Assembly: GCF_002939945.1 (NCBI RefSeq)
Contig: NZ_MDEB01000005.1
Coordinates: forward strand, 124,001 to 188,000
Length of the DNA: 64,000 nt
Direction of reading: 5' to 3'
Source: Xanthomonas arboricola pv. populi
GTDB taxonomy: Bacteria > Pseudomonadota > Gammaproteobacteria > Xanthomonadales > Xanthomonadaceae
Shown: positions 47,073-57,154 of the stretch, piece after piece
How positions within the stretch are numbered: position 1 is the first letter of the stretch
Layout of the letters: every line of letters starts with the position of its first letter
Notes under the pieces: generated by a model
The model's database searches: none
Told to the model about the DNA's origin: nothing
Seen by the model: the letters and a program-made list of their open reading frames with translations, nothing else
Translations under genes and position numbers: made by a program

Positions 47073-47378
47073 GCGCGCAGATCCTTGAGTGGTACCGATT
47101 GGGGGCGGCGCTGCCCGACCGCGGACAGCGCACTCGCCATTGTCAGGCTTGCGGCCCCCGTCCGCCTACCCATCAGGTGCCTGCCTACCCGTCGGAGCGG
47201 ACGGGTAGGGCAATGCGGCTGTCTATGATCGAACGGGACGGTATCGACGGTTTGGCATGAGCAGATGACCCTCGGTCATTGGCCTCTTGTGGCGGATGTT
47301 CAGAAAGTGTGATTCCGGTTGCCACGGCGCCGTTCATTTTTGTCGCGTTGCCGACTGTTCCAGACTTGGGGAGAAAAC
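47073..47378. other. Divergent intergenic region of hemL and Oar-like TBDR
   Basis: 306 bp. It contains a 10-bp perfect hairpin, CCTACCCGTC (47184-47193) with GACGGGTAGG (47200-47209), roughly 110 bp upstream of hemL. No U-tract follows on either strand. No other structure stands out. Confidence 0.5.
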
Positions 47379-50300
47379 ATGAACCGTAGTATCCAGAAGC
47401 GTGCCTTGGCATTGGCGCTGGTCGTGGCCATGGGGAGCGTCCACGCGCAGTCCACCAGCGGCAGTATCGTCGGCAGCGTGGGACAGAGCAGCGGCACCAG
47501 CGTGCTGGTGGAAAACAACAGTGGGTTCAGCCGCGAAGTGCCGGTGGATGCGCGCGGCCGTTACACCGCCGGCAATCTGCCGCTGGGTACTTACAAGGTC
47601 ACCGTCAAGCGCGATGGCGCGGTGGTGGAGACGCGCGAGAACGTCGCGATCACGGTCGGCGCCAATACCGACGTCTCGTTCGCCGCTGCGTCGGGGAGCG
47701 GCATGCAGACCCTGGACAGCGTCACCGTCACTGCCGCAGGCCTGACCACCATCGACGTCAGCAGCGTGGACACCCGCACCGTGGTCACCGCCGAGCAGCT
47801 GCAGCAGCTGCCGCTGGGCCGCACGGCCGAAGCGATCGCGCTGCTGGCACCGGGCGTGGTGGTCAATAGCGGCGGTTTCGACAACGGCCCGCTCGGCGGC
47901 TCGCTGCCCAGCTTCGGCGGCTCGGCCGCCAGCGAAAACGCCTATTATCTCAACGGTTTCAACACCACCACCATCAGCAACAACCTGGGTGGGCTGACCC
48001 TGCCATATGGCGCCATCGACCAGCAGGAAATCTTCACCGGCGGCTACGGCGCGCAGTACGGTCGCGCCAATGGCGGCGTGATCAACCAGATCGGCAAGCG
48101 CGGCACCAACGAGTGGAAGTTCGGCGCCGCGGTGATCTGGGAGCCGAACGGCCTCAAGGCCAACCAGCGCGACATCTACTGGCGCCCGGACAGCCAGGGC
48201 AGCACGATCAACAACGCCGCCTACCGCTACGCGCGCTCGGCCAATGGCCTGTATCAGCCGGCGAGCGAGGCCGAAGCCAACCAGACCACCTACAGCGCCT
48301 ATGTCGGCGGGCCGATCATCCAGGACAAGCTGTTCTTCTTCCTGGCCGCCGAACAGGTGGATTCGGACGGCGTCCGCGTCGGCACCAATCGCGATACCGA
48401 CAACGGCCGCACCGGCGGGCTGACCGATTACGACTACAAGCAGAAACGCTGGTACGCCAAGGTGGACTGGAACATCACCGACAACCACCTGATCGAGGTG
48501 ACCGGCGCCAGCGACGAGGCAGAGACCAACGGGTCGATCTACCGCTACGACTATGTCAATCGCCAGCGTGGCAGCTATTTCACCGACGAGTCCACCTGGA
48601 AGACCGGCCCCACCTTGTTCACCGGCAAGTACACCGGCTACCTCAGCGACAACCTCACCGTGACCGCGCTGTACGGCAAGATGAAAACGCCCGACGAGCT
48701 GACGCCCTTCAATTACGACGCGGCCGGCGGCCCGGTCATCAACAGCGCCGCGCTGCAGAATCCGGCTTACACCGGCGGCACTCCGCGCATCGGCAGTCAG
48801 CTGGTCACCTCGGTCAGTTCACCGGATCGCGAATACAAGAAAGACAATCAGCGTTTGAATCTGGAATGGCGCATCGGCCACCACACGCTCAACTTCGGTA
48901 TCGACAATCAGAAGTCCGAAGGCATCGATGTGGGCTCGGTGCTGTCAGGCCCCGGCTTTGCGTGGACCTACGGCCAGACCGACGATCCCAATGGCCTGCG
49001 GACGGGCGGGCTGGTCAGCCAGTCGGCCAACGAAGCCGGTGGCATCGGTGCGCCGAGCCCGGGCCTGGTCGATCCGGTCAATGGGTCCAGCGGCTACTAC
49101 GTGGTGCGCAACATCAACACCAGCCTGTACTCCTACGAGGCCAAGCAACGCGCCTACTACATCGAAGACAAGTGGCAGGTCACCGACAACCTGTTGTTGA
49201 GCATCGGCCTGCGCAAGGACGAGTTCACCAACTACACCCCGTTCGGCGACCCCTACATCGAAGTGGATAACGCCTGGGCACCGCGCCTGGGCTTCAGTTG
49301 GGATGTCAACGGCGATTCCAGCCTGAAGGTGTTCGGCAACATCGGCCGCTATTATCTCGGCCTGCCGTTGTCGGCAGTGAGCCTGTTCACCCCGGCCACC
49401 ACCACCGATACCTACTTCACCTACAGCGGCATCAACGCCGATGGCACGCCGATTCTGGCGCAGCAGCTGGGTTCGGCAGTGTCGGCCAACTCGCGCTTTG
49501 GCCGCATCGCCGATGTGCGCACCGCGGTGGTCAAGGATATCGAGGGCGAGAACCAGGACGAAGTCATCCTCGGCTTCACCAAGCAGCTGGATACCGGCTG
49601 GGTGCTGGGCGTGCGCGGCACGCATCGCCGCCTCAATGCAGGTATCGACGATCAGAACTACGACGTCTCCAATACCGCATTGATCGCCGCTGCGGCCGCG
49701 CAGGGCGTGACCATCGATTTCTCGCAGGTTGCCGGTGCATCGCTGATCAATCCCGGCCAGACCAACACCTGGGGCGTGATCGGCACCGATGGCCAGTTCC
49801 ATGAAGTGTCGGTGAGCCGCGAGGCGGCCGGCTTCCCGAAGTTCAAGCGCAATTACTCGGCGGTCGAATTCAATCTGGAACGCCCGTTCGACGGCAAGTG
49901 GTACGCCAAGGTCAACTACGTCTGGTCGCATAGCTACGGCACCACCGAAGGTCAGGTGCGTTCTGACCTGTGGCGCACCGGCGGCGCATTGGGCAGCTAC
50001 CAGGGCCAGGCCTCGGTCTCCACCACGCAGAGCTGGGACCACGCGGCACTGATGGAACACTTCAACGGCGATCAATCCAATGATCACCGCCATCAGCTCA
50101 AGTTGTTCGGTTTCTACCAGTTCACTCCGCAATGGGGCGCGTCGGCCAACTTCAGCCTGATCTCGGGCGCGCCGCACAATTGCCTGGGCAACTACTACGG
50201 CGACAACTACACCGGCACCGACCCGGCCGGCTACGGTGGCAGCGCGATCACCGGCGGTCCTTACCACTACTGCTACAACCCGGAAACCGGCACCGGCGTG

Positions 50301-50555
50301 GCATCGCCGCCCGGCTCGCAGGGGCGGCTGGGCTGGATCGCGCAACTCGACATGGGCGTGACCTACAAGCCGGCATTCGCCGCCGGCAAGCTGGCGCTGC
50401 GCTTCGACGTGTTCAACATCACCAACGAGCAGACCGCAACCAACATCTATCCGTTCTCGCAGCTGCCCGACAACACCACCAACCCGCTCTGGGACCAGGT
50501 CGTGGCCTACCAGGCACCGCGCTCGGGCCGGGTGACATTGAGCTACGACTTCTAA
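47379..50555 (+). CDS. Oar-like TonB-dependent receptor
   Basis: A 1058-aa outer-membrane protein. After a signal peptide (ALALVVAMGSVHAQ) comes a carboxypeptidase-regulatory-like beta domain (SGSIVGSVGQSSGTSVLVEN, GRYTAGNLPLGTYKV). The plug domain has QLPLGRTAEAIALLAPGVV and YLNGFNTTTISN, and a large barrel ends RSGRVTLSYDF. This is the Oar arrangement, also seen in receptors for proteins or large ligands. ATG 47379 has GGGGAGA 5 nt upstream. A strong hairpin terminator follows the stop. Ligand unknown. Confidence 0.94.
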   Translation: MNRSIQKRALALALVVAMGSVHAQSTSGSIVGSVGQSSGTSVLVENNSGFSREVPVDARGRYTAGNLPLGTYKVTVKRDGAVVETRENVAITVGANTDVSFAAASGSGMQTLDSVTVTAAGLTTIDVSSVDTRTVVTAEQLQQLPLGRTAEAIALLAPGVVVNSGGFDNGPLGGSLPSFGGSAASENAYYLNGFNTTTISNNLGGLTLPYGAIDQQEIFTGGYGAQYGRANGGVINQIGKRGTNEWKFGAAVIWEPNGLKANQRDIYWRPDSQGSTINNAAYRYARSANGLYQPASEAEANQTTYSAYVGGPIIQDKLFFFLAAEQVDSDGVRVGTNRDTDNGRTGGLTDYDYKQKRWYAKVDWNITDNHLIEVTGASDEAETNGSIYRYDYVNRQRGSYFTDESTWKTGPTLFTGKYTGYLSDNLTVTALYGKMKTPDELTPFNYDAAGGPVINSAALQNPAYTGGTPRIGSQLVTSVSSPDREYKKDNQRLNLEWRIGHHTLNFGIDNQKSEGIDVGSVLSGPGFAWTYGQTDDPNGLRTGGLVSQSANEAGGIGAPSPGLVDPVNGSSGYYVVRNINTSLYSYEAKQRAYYIEDKWQVTDNLLLSIGLRKDEFTNYTPFGDPYIEVDNAWAPRLGFSWDVNGDSSLKVFGNIGRYYLGLPLSAVSLFTPATTTDTYFTYSGINADGTPILAQQLGSAVSANSRFGRIADVRTAVVKDIEGENQDEVILGFTKQLDTGWVLGVRGTHRRLNAGIDDQNYDVSNTALIAAAAAQGVTIDFSQVAGASLINPGQTNTWGVIGTDGQFHEVSVSREAAGFPKFKRNYSAVEFNLERPFDGKWYAKVNYVWSHSYGTTEGQVRSDLWRTGGALGSYQGQASVSTTQSWDHAALMEHFNGDQSNDHRHQLKLFGFYQFTPQWGASANFSLISGAPHNCLGNYYGDNYTGTDPAGYGGSAITGGPYHYCYNPETGTGVASPPGSQGRLGWIAQLDMGVTYKPAFAAGKLALRFDVFNITNEQTATNIYPFSQLPDNTTNPLWDQVVAYQAPRSGRVTLSYDF

Positions 50556-50581
50556 TCGCGCCAGGCAATGAGCTCGGTTCC

Positions 50582-50613
50582 GGCAGCGACGCGTGATGGC
50601 ACGCGTCGCTGCC
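50582..50613 (+). terminator. Terminator of the Oar-like receptor gene
   Basis: GGCAGCGACGCGTG (50582-50595) pairs perfectly over 14 bp with CACGCGTCGCTGCC (50600-50613), followed by TTGTTGTCTG. Confidence 0.8.
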
Positions 50614-50678
50614 TTGTTGTCTGTACGTCACGCTGCCCTTCGTATGCGCTGTTGGAGGATTGGTCGCGCGAATAGATC

Positions 50679-50850
50679 AGTTGTAGAGCGGTTGATCTGC
50701 AGCTTGGCTGCAAGGCCCTTGCCCGCCCACCATCGCGGGACACGCTGCAAGTACGTCTTTGTAAGCTCTTACGCGGCATCCATGCCGCGTAAGGTCCCGC
50801 GACGGTGAGCGGGCAAGGACCAGTCAAGATGGTCGGTGTGCGTGGGGCGC
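50679..50850 (+). repeat. Dispersed intergenic repeat A, copy 2
   Basis: Starts AGTTGTAGAGCGGTTGATCT and includes CGCGGGACACGCTGCAAGTA, GCGGCATCCATGCCGC and GGTCCCGCGACGG. About 90% identical to copy 1 at 23457. Confidence 0.9.
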
Positions 50851-50979
50851 CGCGCACTCGACGCACTCAGCTTGTGACTGCATCTGATAAACGATGCTTC
50901 GACTTGAGTCCCGGTTTCTTGTGTCTTCGCTTGCGCGTTGTCGCTGGTAACTGCCGTTGTCTGTTATTTGCCAGCCACG

Positions 50980-51603
50980 CTACCGTGCAAACCCGGCCCG
51001 ATAGGCCTGCACTGCCGCGAGCGGGTCCGGCGCGGCGTACACGCCGCTGACCACGGCAATCAACTCGGCGCCTGCAGCCACCAATTCGGGCACCTGCGCA
51101 GCCGCGATGCCGCCAATCGCCACGCGTGGCACTCCCAGCTCTGCAGCTTGCTGTAGCAGGGCAGGCGTGGCACGACGTGTCGTCACCTTGGTGGTGGTCG
51201 GGAAGAACGCACCGAAGGCCACATAGCTGGCACCGGCCGCGACCGCCGCATGCGCACGCGCGATCTCGTCGTAGCACGACACCCCGATGATGGCCTGATC
51301 GCCCAACAGCGCACGCGCCGCCGCCGCCTCGCCATCGTCTTCGCCCAAGTGCACGCCCTGCGCGCCCACCTGCAACGCCAGCTGCGCATCGTCGTTGATG
51401 ATCAACGGCACGGCGTGCGCAGCGCAGGCTTCGTGCAGCGCGCTGGCCTGTTCCAATCGCAGCGCCGCGGTGGCCTGCTTGTTGCGGTACTGCAGCCAGG
51501 CGACAGCGGGCAGCAGCGGTAACGTGCGCGCGATCAGGCGCGCGGTGTCGGGCTCGTCGGGTGTGATGAGGTAGACGCCGCGGGCGTTGTGCGGGTCGGG
51601 CAT
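50980..51603 (-). CDS. thiE: Thiamine-phosphate synthase ThiE
   Basis: Joins hydroxymethylpyrimidine diphosphate and thiazole phosphate to thiamine phosphate; 207 aa, a TIM barrel. Motifs: [50 protein letters not shown], and the C-terminal phosphate loop VAIGGI with [13 protein letters not shown] 51603 starts [16 protein letters not shown]. The frame is open upstream for 1 kb, but that part is antisense to other genes. It is divergent from rubredoxin. No TPP riboswitch was seen upstream, unlike thiC. Confidence 0.96.
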   Translation of the reverse strand: MPDPHNARGVYLITPDEPDTARLIARTLPLLPAVAWLQYRNKQATAALRLEQASALHEACAAHAVPLIINDDAQLALQVGAQGVHLGEDDGEAAAARALLGDQAIIGVSCYDEIARAHAAVAAGASYVAFGAFFPTTTKVTTRRATPALLQQAAELGVPRVAIGGIAAAQVPELVAAGAELIAVVSGVYAAPDPLAAVQAYRAGFAR

Positions 51604-51674
51604 GGCAGCGCTTCCGGAAGCGGTGGGTGAGATGGGACAATGCAGTCCCACCGTTGCGTGACCGCGATTATCCG

Positions 51675-51866
51675 ATGAGCGAGACATCCACGACCACCTA
51701 CCGCACCTGGATGTGCGTCGTCTGCGGGTTTCTCTACCACGAGGCCGACGGCATCCCCGAAGAAGGCATCGCCCCGGGCACCGCCTGGCAAGACGTCCCC
51801 GACACCTGGACCTGCCCGGATTGCGGCGTGACCAAGGACGACTTCGAGATGGTCGAGATCGACTGA
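51675..51866 (+). CDS. Rubredoxin
   Basis: A 63-aa one-iron electron carrier. The four iron ligands are in CVVCGF and [15 protein letters not shown] 51675 gives [19 protein letters not shown]; the upstream extension is not conserved. It is divergent from thiE across 71 bp. No rubredoxin reductase or alkane hydroxylase gene is nearby. Confidence 0.96.
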   Translation: MSETSTTTYRTWMCVVCGFLYHEADGIPEEGIAPGTAWQDVPDTWTCPDCGVTKDDFEMVEID

Positions 51867-51956
51867 GACCTTGGCTGGGTTGCTGCGTCTTTCGCGCCAT
51901 AACATCGCAGGCACACGTTCGCACCGTGCCGGCGAGGGCCTCGCAGGCTGTGGTTT

Positions 51957-52838
51957 TCAGTGTGTGCGCGCGCGCTGACTGTTCAGCTCGACCAGATGCT
52001 CGTGCAGATTGGCCGCATCCTGCGCGCTGGGATTGAGCTGCAGATAGCGCGACAGATCCTGGCGTGCGCCGTTGCGGTGGCCCAGATGCAGATAGGCCAT
52101 GCCGCGGTCGCGTAGCGCTTCGGGCTGGTCCGGCACCAGCTTCAGGATGCGATCGGCGCTGCGCGCGGCGCGGTCCCAGTGTTCGGCATCGGCGTAGACG
52201 CCGTGCAGATTGCGCAGGATGCGGATCAGGATCGCGCGGTGCGGCGCGGGGTCGAGGATCTGCGCCAGGGCGCGGTCGTCGGGAATCTCGCCACCCAGAT
52301 GCGGACGCGCACGCTCGCGCAACTCGTCCACGCCCAACGGGCGGCCACCGTTGAACGGATCCATGACCAGCACGCCGTCGTCCACCGGCAAACGCACCAG
52401 AAAATGCCCGGGAAACGACACGCCCGCCAGCGGAATGCCCAGCCGGCGCGCGACTTCGATCTGCACCATCGCCAGCGAGATCGGGTTGCCCAGGCGGCGC
52501 TCGAAGACCTGGTTGAGGTAGCTGTTGCGCGGGTCGTAGTACTCGTCGTGATTGCCCGAATAGCCCAGCTCGTCGAACAGATAGCGATTGACCGCGGCCA
52601 TCTTCAACGGCCACAGGTCGATCGCCTCCACCTCACGGCGCAGATGCTCGACGTGGCTTTGCACCAGCGTGTCGTACAGCTCGGCGTCCAGCTGCGGATA
52701 CTCGTCGCGCGCGATCAGCAGCGCGGTGGACATCAACGGCACTGCGTCGTCGTCCAGGCTGGCGAGTGCGGTCCAATGGGGAAGTGGGAGCATGTCGACC
52801 ATGCTGCCAAGAGTGTCGGCAACTGACGCGTGGTTCAA
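51957..52838 (-). CDS. SirB1-type transglutaminase-like/TPR protein
   Basis: A 293-aa cytoplasmic protein with an N-terminal transglutaminase-like SirB1 domain ([39 protein letters not shown]) and C-terminal TPR helices ([20 protein letters not shown]). The usual catalytic Cys is absent, as in SirB1 relatives. TTG 52838 is preferred because AGGAAG lies 8 nt upstream; ATG 52802 is the next in-frame choice. Function of the family is not established. Confidence 0.88.
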   Translation of the reverse strand: MNHASVADTLGSMVDMLPLPHWTALASLDDDAVPLMSTALLIARDEYPQLDAELYDTLVQSHVEHLRREVEAIDLWPLKMAAVNRYLFDELGYSGNHDEYYDPRNSYLNQVFERRLGNPISLAMVQIEVARRLGIPLAGVSFPGHFLVRLPVDDGVLVMDPFNGGRPLGVDELRERARPHLGGEIPDDRALAQILDPAPHRAILIRILRNLHGVYADAEHWDRAARSADRILKLVPDQPEALRDRGMAYLHLGHRNGARQDLSRYLQLNPSAQDAANLHEHLVELNSQRARTH

Positions 52839-52878
52839 GTCCGGTACTTCCTGACAGGAAGGGCCTGTCGTGTGAGAT

Positions 52879-53328
52879 TTACTTGAGCTTTGGGATGTCC
52901 GGGCTCAGGGTCAATGTGGCGCCGTCCTGCAGGTTGATCTTGGCGGCCTGGCCGGCGTTGAGTTCCAGTACGTAACGGGCCGGGCGCTTGCTGGGGTAGG
53001 GCGGGCAGGCATCGCCGGCCGAACACGGCGGCACGTCGCGCTGCTGCGAGACCAGCCGGCGCTCATCGTCGAAATACAGGATGTCCAGCGCGATCTTGGT
53101 GTTCTTCATCCAGTACGCCAGTGGTTCCTGGCGGTCGTGGACGAACAGCATGCCGTGATCGTCCGCCATCGCATCGCGAAACATCAGGCCTTTGGCGCGA
53201 TCGGCATCGTTCTGAGCCAGCTCCACCTGGTAGCGTGTGCCTGCCAGTTCCACCCAGCTGCCGCCGTTACCGGCACAGCCGCCAAGCAGGATCAACGACG
53301 CAAGGGCGAGGAAGCGAAGACGGCGCAT
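52879..53328 (-). CDS. DUF192 lipoprotein
   Basis: A 149-aa predicted lipoprotein with lipobox LLGGC (Cys near residue 18). The DUF192 core includes RAKGLMFRDAM, HGMLFVHDRQEPLAYWMKNT and LDILYFD. ATG 53328 gives MRRLRFLALASLILLGGC. Molecular function is unknown. Confidence 0.9.
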   Translation of the reverse strand: MRRLRFLALASLILLGGCAGNGGSWVELAGTRYQVELAQNDADRAKGLMFRDAMADDHGMLFVHDRQEPLAYWMKNTKIALDILYFDDERRLVSQQRDVPPCSAGDACPPYPSKRPARYVLELNAGQAAKINLQDGATLTLSPDIPKLK

Positions 53329-53484
53329 ACGGCATACCAGCGGTCGGGATGCCGCACCATCTGCCAAGCGGCCGCGTGCGTCAAGCGGCTGTGGTGCGTT
53401 GTGCAGTCATTGCATGCGATAGGAGTCCGGCCCGCTGTCGCTTCGCAACGCAGGCCGCAAATACGCGTGCTTGCACGCGATCGC

Positions 53485-54132
53485 TCAGATCACCAGCGGC
53501 GGCTCGCCACCGACGATCACCACATCGGCCGCGCGACGCGCGAACAGACCCACGCAGACCACGCCGGGAAGCTGGTTCAAGCTGCGCTCCAGCGCCACCG
53601 GGTCGGTGATCTGCAGGTTGTGCACGTCCAGCACCACATTGCCATTGTCGGTGACCACACCATCGCGCCATACCGGCTGACCGCCGGTGAGCGCCAGGAT
53701 CTGGCGGGCCACCAGGCTGCGCGCCATCGGAATCACTTCCACCGGCAGCGGGAACTTGCCCAGCACCGGCACCTGCTTGCTCGGGTCGACGATGCAGATG
53801 AAGCGCTCGCTGGCTTCGGCGATGATCTTCTCGCGCGCCAACGCCGCGCCGCCGCCCTTGATCAGGCAACGGTTCGGGTCGCACTCGTCGGCGCCATCCA
53901 CATACAGCGACAGATTGCCGGTGTGGTTGAGATCCAGCACCTCGATGCCGTGGCGCCTGAGCTGCGCGCTGCTCTGCTCGGAGCTGGACACCGCACCCTT
54001 GATGCGATGACTGATGCGGCCCAAGGCGTCGATGAAGTAGGCCACCGTCGAACCGGTACCGACCCCGACGATCATGCCGTCTTCCACGTAATCGATCGCT
54101 TTTTCGGCGGCCAGGCGTTTTGCTTCGGACAT
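53485..54132 (-). CDS. rpiA: Ribose-5-phosphate isomerase A
   Basis: Interconverts ribose 5-phosphate and ribulose 5-phosphate in the pentose phosphate pathway; 215 aa. Motifs: [51 protein letters not shown], and the C-terminal [15 protein letters not shown] 54132 starts [16 protein letters not shown]; upstream lie GATTCCC-type repeats. Confidence 0.97.
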   Translation of the reverse strand: MSEAKRLAAEKAIDYVEDGMIVGVGTGSTVAYFIDALGRISHRIKGAVSSSEQSSAQLRRHGIEVLDLNHTGNLSLYVDGADECDPNRCLIKGGGAALAREKIIAEASERFICIVDPSKQVPVLGKFPLPVEVIPMARSLVARQILALTGGQPVWRDGVVTDNGNVVLDVHNLQITDPVALERSLNQLPGVVCVGLFARRAADVVIVGGEPPLVI

Positions 54133-54145
54133 GGGTAAGAGCTCT

Positions 54146-54234
54146 GGATTAGTGATTGGGGATTCGGGATTCGTCAAAGCGGTGCAATGCGGGCGGGCAG
54201 TGGGCCAATCCCCAATCCCCAATCCCGAATCACG
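54146..54234. repeat. GATTCCC/GGGGATT repeats
   Basis: GATTGGGGATTCGGGATTCG (54152-54171) and its inverse CCAATCCCCAATCCCCAATC (54208-54227) flank about 35 bp between the EVE gene and rpiA. Same type as 26918-27038 and 34536-34566. Confidence 0.6.
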
Positions 54235-54235
54235 G

Positions 54236-54706
54236 CTATTCCATCGCCAGCAACAATTTCCACTGCGCGGCGGTGACCGGCAGGATCGACAGGCGGTTGC
54301 CGCGGGCGATCAGCGGGAAGCCTTCGCCCAGCGCATCGGCCTGCTGCTTGATTTCATCCAGTGCGATCGTGCGCTTGAGTTTGCGTTCGAAGGCCACGTC
54401 CACCAGCATCCAGCGCGGATCTTCGCGGGTGGCCTTGGGATCGTGGTAGTCGGATTTGGGATCGAACTGGGTATTGTCCGGATACGCTGCGCTGGCGACC
54501 CTGGCGATGCCGACAATGCCCGGCACCTTGCAGTTGGAGTGGTAGAAGAACACTCCATCGCCGACATGCATGCCGTCGCGCATGAAGTTGCGCGCCTGGT
54601 AATTGCGCACACCGTTCCACGGCTCGGTGCCGACGCGTTCCAGATCCTCGATGGAAAACGTGTCCGGCTCGGACTTCATCAACCAGTAGCGCTTGCGGGC
54701 AGTCAT
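54236..54706 (-). CDS. EVE-domain protein
   Basis: A 156-aa protein made of a single EVE domain (PUA-like fold), expected to bind modified nucleobases in DNA or RNA. Conserved segments: [67 protein letters not shown] 54706 overlaps the stop of the cyclo-ligase gene (ATGA), so the two are coupled. Linkage of EVE to the 6S/fau/zapA locus is common in Xanthomonadaceae-type genomes, but its role is unknown. Confidence 0.92.
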   Translation of the reverse strand: MTARKRYWLMKSEPDTFSIEDLERVGTEPWNGVRNYQARNFMRDGMHVGDGVFFYHSNCKVPGIVGIARVASAAYPDNTQFDPKSDYHDPKATREDPRWMLVDVAFERKLKRTIALDEIKQQADALGEGFPLIARGNRLSILPVTAAQWKLLLAME

Positions 54707-55293
54707 ACGGAAACGGTGTCGTCTTTCAGGAAGGTGGCGTGTTCGGTGCAGATCGCATCCACCGCCACGTCCCACGACTCGGTGGGCAGGGCGGCCAGCT
54801 GCTGCGCGGCGAAGCCGACGCCGACCAGCCAGGGCGGCGGCGTCTGGCGATGCCGGAACGCGAAGCTGCGATCATACCAGCCGCCCCCCATGCCCAGCCG
54901 CCGGCACTGCGCGTCGAAGCCGGTCAACGGCGCCACCACCAGCGCCATCTCCTCGGCTGCAAGCAGGTCGGTGCGTTCCACGTCCGGCTCGGGGATGCCG
55001 TAGCGATTGCTGACCAGCCCCCGGCCCGGCCGCCACGGCGCAAAGCGCAACACGCGTCCGTCCAGTACCGGCAGGCAATAACGCACGCCGGCCGGCAGGC
55101 TCAGCTGCCAACGGTGCAGCGCGATTTCGCCATCCATCGCCCAGTACCCGGCCACCGCACCGGTCTGCGGCGCGAACGGCAGCGCCAGCAGGCGCTCGGC
55201 CAGCGCATCGGCGGCGGCCAGTCGCTGCGTCGCCGGCAGGCTGCGGCGCAGCGCGCGCAACTGCTGGCGCAAGGCGTCTCGGTCGTCGGTCAT
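54703..55293 (-). CDS. fau: 5-formyltetrahydrofolate cyclo-ligase
   Basis: Converts 5-formyl-THF to 5,10-methenyl-THF with ATP; 196 aa. Family motifs: ALRQQLRALRRSL at the N-terminus, VALxx-type VVAPLTGFDAQCRRLGMGGGWYDR (ATP and metal site) and VGVGFAAQQ. ATG 55293 starts MTDDRDALRQ; ATG 55323 is an in-frame alternative. It lies downstream of 6S RNA on the same strand, the widely conserved ssrS-fau arrangement, and overlaps the EVE gene. Confidence 0.95.
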   Translation of the reverse strand: MTDDRDALRQQLRALRRSLPATQRLAAADALAERLLALPFAPQTGAVAGYWAMDGEIALHRWQLSLPAGVRYCLPVLDGRVLRFAPWRPGRGLVSNRYGIPEPDVERTDLLAAEEMALVVAPLTGFDAQCRRLGMGGGWYDRSFAFRHRQTPPPWLVGVGFAAQQLAALPTESWDVAVDAICTEHATFLKDDTVSV

Positions 55294-55524
55294 GGTGTCT
55301 CGCAGCGATAGGCAGAAGGGCATTGTCGATGGCGCGGACGCGCCTGCCTAGTGCGGACGTATCGACGGATCGCCAACGCCTGCAAGTCGCCGGCCTGTCG
55401 CTGAGCGCATGTGCGTGGGGGCTGGTCAGGTTGCGCGTTGCGCATGCGCGCATCGGGTCCTGGCGCAACGATTGCGGCAGTGGCGCAGCCGTGCTGTGTG
55501 CGCATGCCGAACGTTTCAGACACA

Positions 55525-55556
55525 CAAAAAGAAACGGCGCCCGAGGGCGCCGTTTC
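55525..55556 (-). terminator. Terminator after 6S RNA
   Basis: GAAACGGCGCC (55531-55541), CGAG, GGCGCCGTTTC (55546-55556), followed on the minus strand by UUUUU (55526-55530). Confidence 0.92.
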
Positions 55557-55728
55557 AGATTTGCATTCTCCGCCGTGAACGATGCGGGCGAAACGACCTT
55601 GAACCCGGGGTTCAAGTGGGGACGTTGTGAGGCCATCGGGCTTCCCGCTACAAGGCGGACTTGCACTCCCGGCTTCGTCGCGCCCCCGTGGTCGTAATTA
55701 AGGGACAAGGCGAATGTTTTGCACGCTG
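55557..55728 (-). ncRNA. ssrS: 6S RNA
   Basis: A regulator of sigma-70 RNA polymerase. It lies between zapA and fau on the same strand, the standard 6S position. The terminal stem pairs CATTCGCC near the 5' end (about 55712-55720) with GGCGGAGAATG near the 3' end (about 55563-55573). The conserved 3'-side hairpin TTGAACCCCGGGTTCAAGG corresponds to the TTGAACCAAGGGTTCAAGG block of E. coli 6S. An intrinsic terminator follows. Ends are approximate. Confidence 0.9.
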
Positions 55729-55843
55729 TCGTTTACAGCAGAGAACGCAGTTGAAGTATAGACCTCTGCTGCGCGATGGCTAGCCCATTCGTCGGCCGGT
55801 ACAGTCGAAAATTCATATTTGCGACGACAGTGCGAACTGCACC

Positions 55844-56143
55844 TCAACGCGGCGTGTCGGACACGCTATCCAGGCGACGATTCAAGCTATCCAGCGTGCT
55901 GGCCAATTCACGGTCGTAGCGCGCTTGCTGATCGCGCAGCTGCTGCAATTCGTGCGCCAGATTGAGTGCGGCCAACACCGCGACGCGATCCACCGCCGCC
56001 ATGCGATTGCTGCCGCGAATCTCGCGCATGCGCAGATCCAGCAGGCGTGCCGCAGCGGTAAGACTCTCGCGTTCGTCTGCGGTGACGCCAACCGTGTATT
56101 CACGATCCAGAATGCGCACGCTGACCGGCTCGTTGTTGCTCAC
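55844..56143 (-). CDS. zapA: Cell division protein ZapA
   Basis: Small (99 aa) cytoplasmic protein that bundles FtsZ filaments at the division ring. It has the ZapA N-terminal fold ([46 protein letters not shown]) and a C-terminal coiled coil. It starts with GTG 56143, which overlaps the stop of the upstream gene (GTGA). 6S RNA follows downstream. Confidence 0.95.
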   Translation of the reverse strand: MSNNEPVSVRILDREYTVGVTADERESLTAAARLLDLRMREIRGSNRMAAVDRVAVLAALNLAHELQQLRDQQARYDRELASTLDSLNRRLDSVSDTPR

Positions 56144-56361
56144 GTGTGCTGCTCCAGGGACTTCAACCGTACGATCATCGCTTCCACGCGCGAGCGCGCC
56201 TGCTCGTTCTTGGTCAGCAGTTGCGCGCGTTCGCCGATCAACTGTTCCTGCTGATGACGCAGGCTGCGGTTCTCGTCGGTCAACCGCTGGCTACGCTCGA
56301 CCAGGGCCTCCACACGGGCGGCAAGTGCGCGGATCTGGGCGAGGGCGGCAGCGTTGTCCAT
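56140..56361 (-). CDS. ZapB-like coiled-coil protein (TIGR02449 type)
   Basis: A 73-aa protein that is almost all coiled coil ([40 protein letters not shown]). It overlaps zapA by GTGA and so is translationally coupled to it. Position and form fit the TIGR02449/ZapB-like proteins found before zapA in many gammaproteobacteria, probably a ZapA partner. Confidence 0.85.
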   Translation of the reverse strand: MDNAAALAQIRALAARVEALVERSQRLTDENRSLRHQQEQLIGERAQLLTKNEQARSRVEAMIVRLKSLEQHT

Positions 56362-56598
56362 GCGCTCACGATAGGGGCGCGTGCGCGCGCCGGTCAAGCG
56401 CCCGGTCGCCGCCCGCCGACCCGCCGTCGGGCCAATCCCGACAAGGGCTGGCACGGCGCCCGGCCCAGCCGGCGTCATGCGCGTGGAACGCTGCATGGAA
56501 CGCGCCACTGGCGGCCGACGCGGGGGGCCTTGATACACTGGGAAGTCAAATCGCCGGCGCCCATGCCGGCACCTTCCGTTCTCAGCCTGGATGACCCG

Positions 56599-57141
56599 AT
56601 GGATCTGCCTGATGTAACCGCTGTGCAAAACGAAAGTCGCCAGCTGGAGCTGGCTTCCTCCGCAGCGGAGTTGCATGGCGGGTTGTGCGGGTGGCTCTCC
56701 GGTGGTGGTGCCGACAGCGGCGACTGGCTGGCGCGCATTCTGGCCGACACCGCGCAGGTGGCGCCCAGGCAGGGCGGGGCGCTGGACCAGATGCGTCAGG
56801 CCACGGTGGCGCAACTGGAAGACCGCGATTTCGCCTTCGAGCTGCTGCTGATCGACGACGGCGCACCGCTGGCGGCGCGCACCGATGCCTTGTTCGACTG
56901 GTGTCGCGCCTTCCTGGGCGGCTTTGGCCTGGCGGCGCAGCAGCGCCCGGCACTGACCGAAGAGGGCGAAGAGGCGCTGCAGGATCTGGCGCGGCTGGCG
57001 CAGGCGTCCAGCGACGATTTCGATGCGGCCGACGAAGACGACACCGCCCTGGCGGAGATCGAAGAATTCGTACGCGTGGCGGTGCTGTTGCTGCATGGCG
57101 ACTGCGTGATGGGGCCGCGCTTCCGCCAACGTTTGAACTGA
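56599..57141 (+). CDS. UPF0149 (YecA/YgfB) family protein
   Basis: A 180-aa helical protein: [30 protein letters not shown] and [14 protein letters not shown] are UPF0149 signatures. ATG 56599 gives [10 protein letters not shown] with GGA 8 nt upstream; ATG 56563 would add 12 residues. It is divergent from the zapB-like gene and 13 bp before pepP, the common ygfB-pepP arrangement. Confidence 0.92.
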   Translation: MDLPDVTAVQNESRQLELASSAAELHGGLCGWLSGGGADSGDWLARILADTAQVAPRQGGALDQMRQATVAQLEDRDFAFELLLIDDGAPLAARTDALFDWCRAFLGGFGLAAQQRPALTEEGEEALQDLARLAQASSDDFDAADEDDTALAEIEEFVRVAVLLLHGDCVMGPRFRQRLN

Positions 57142-57154
57142 CCGCGCCACCGCC

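Larger units (their letters stand above)
50556..50979. other. Convergent intergenic region with terminator and repeat A
   Basis: 424 bp between the Oar-like TBDR and thiE, holding the hairpin at 50582-50613 and repeat copy 2 at 50679-50850. The last 130 bp before the thiE stop show no structure. Confidence 0.6.
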
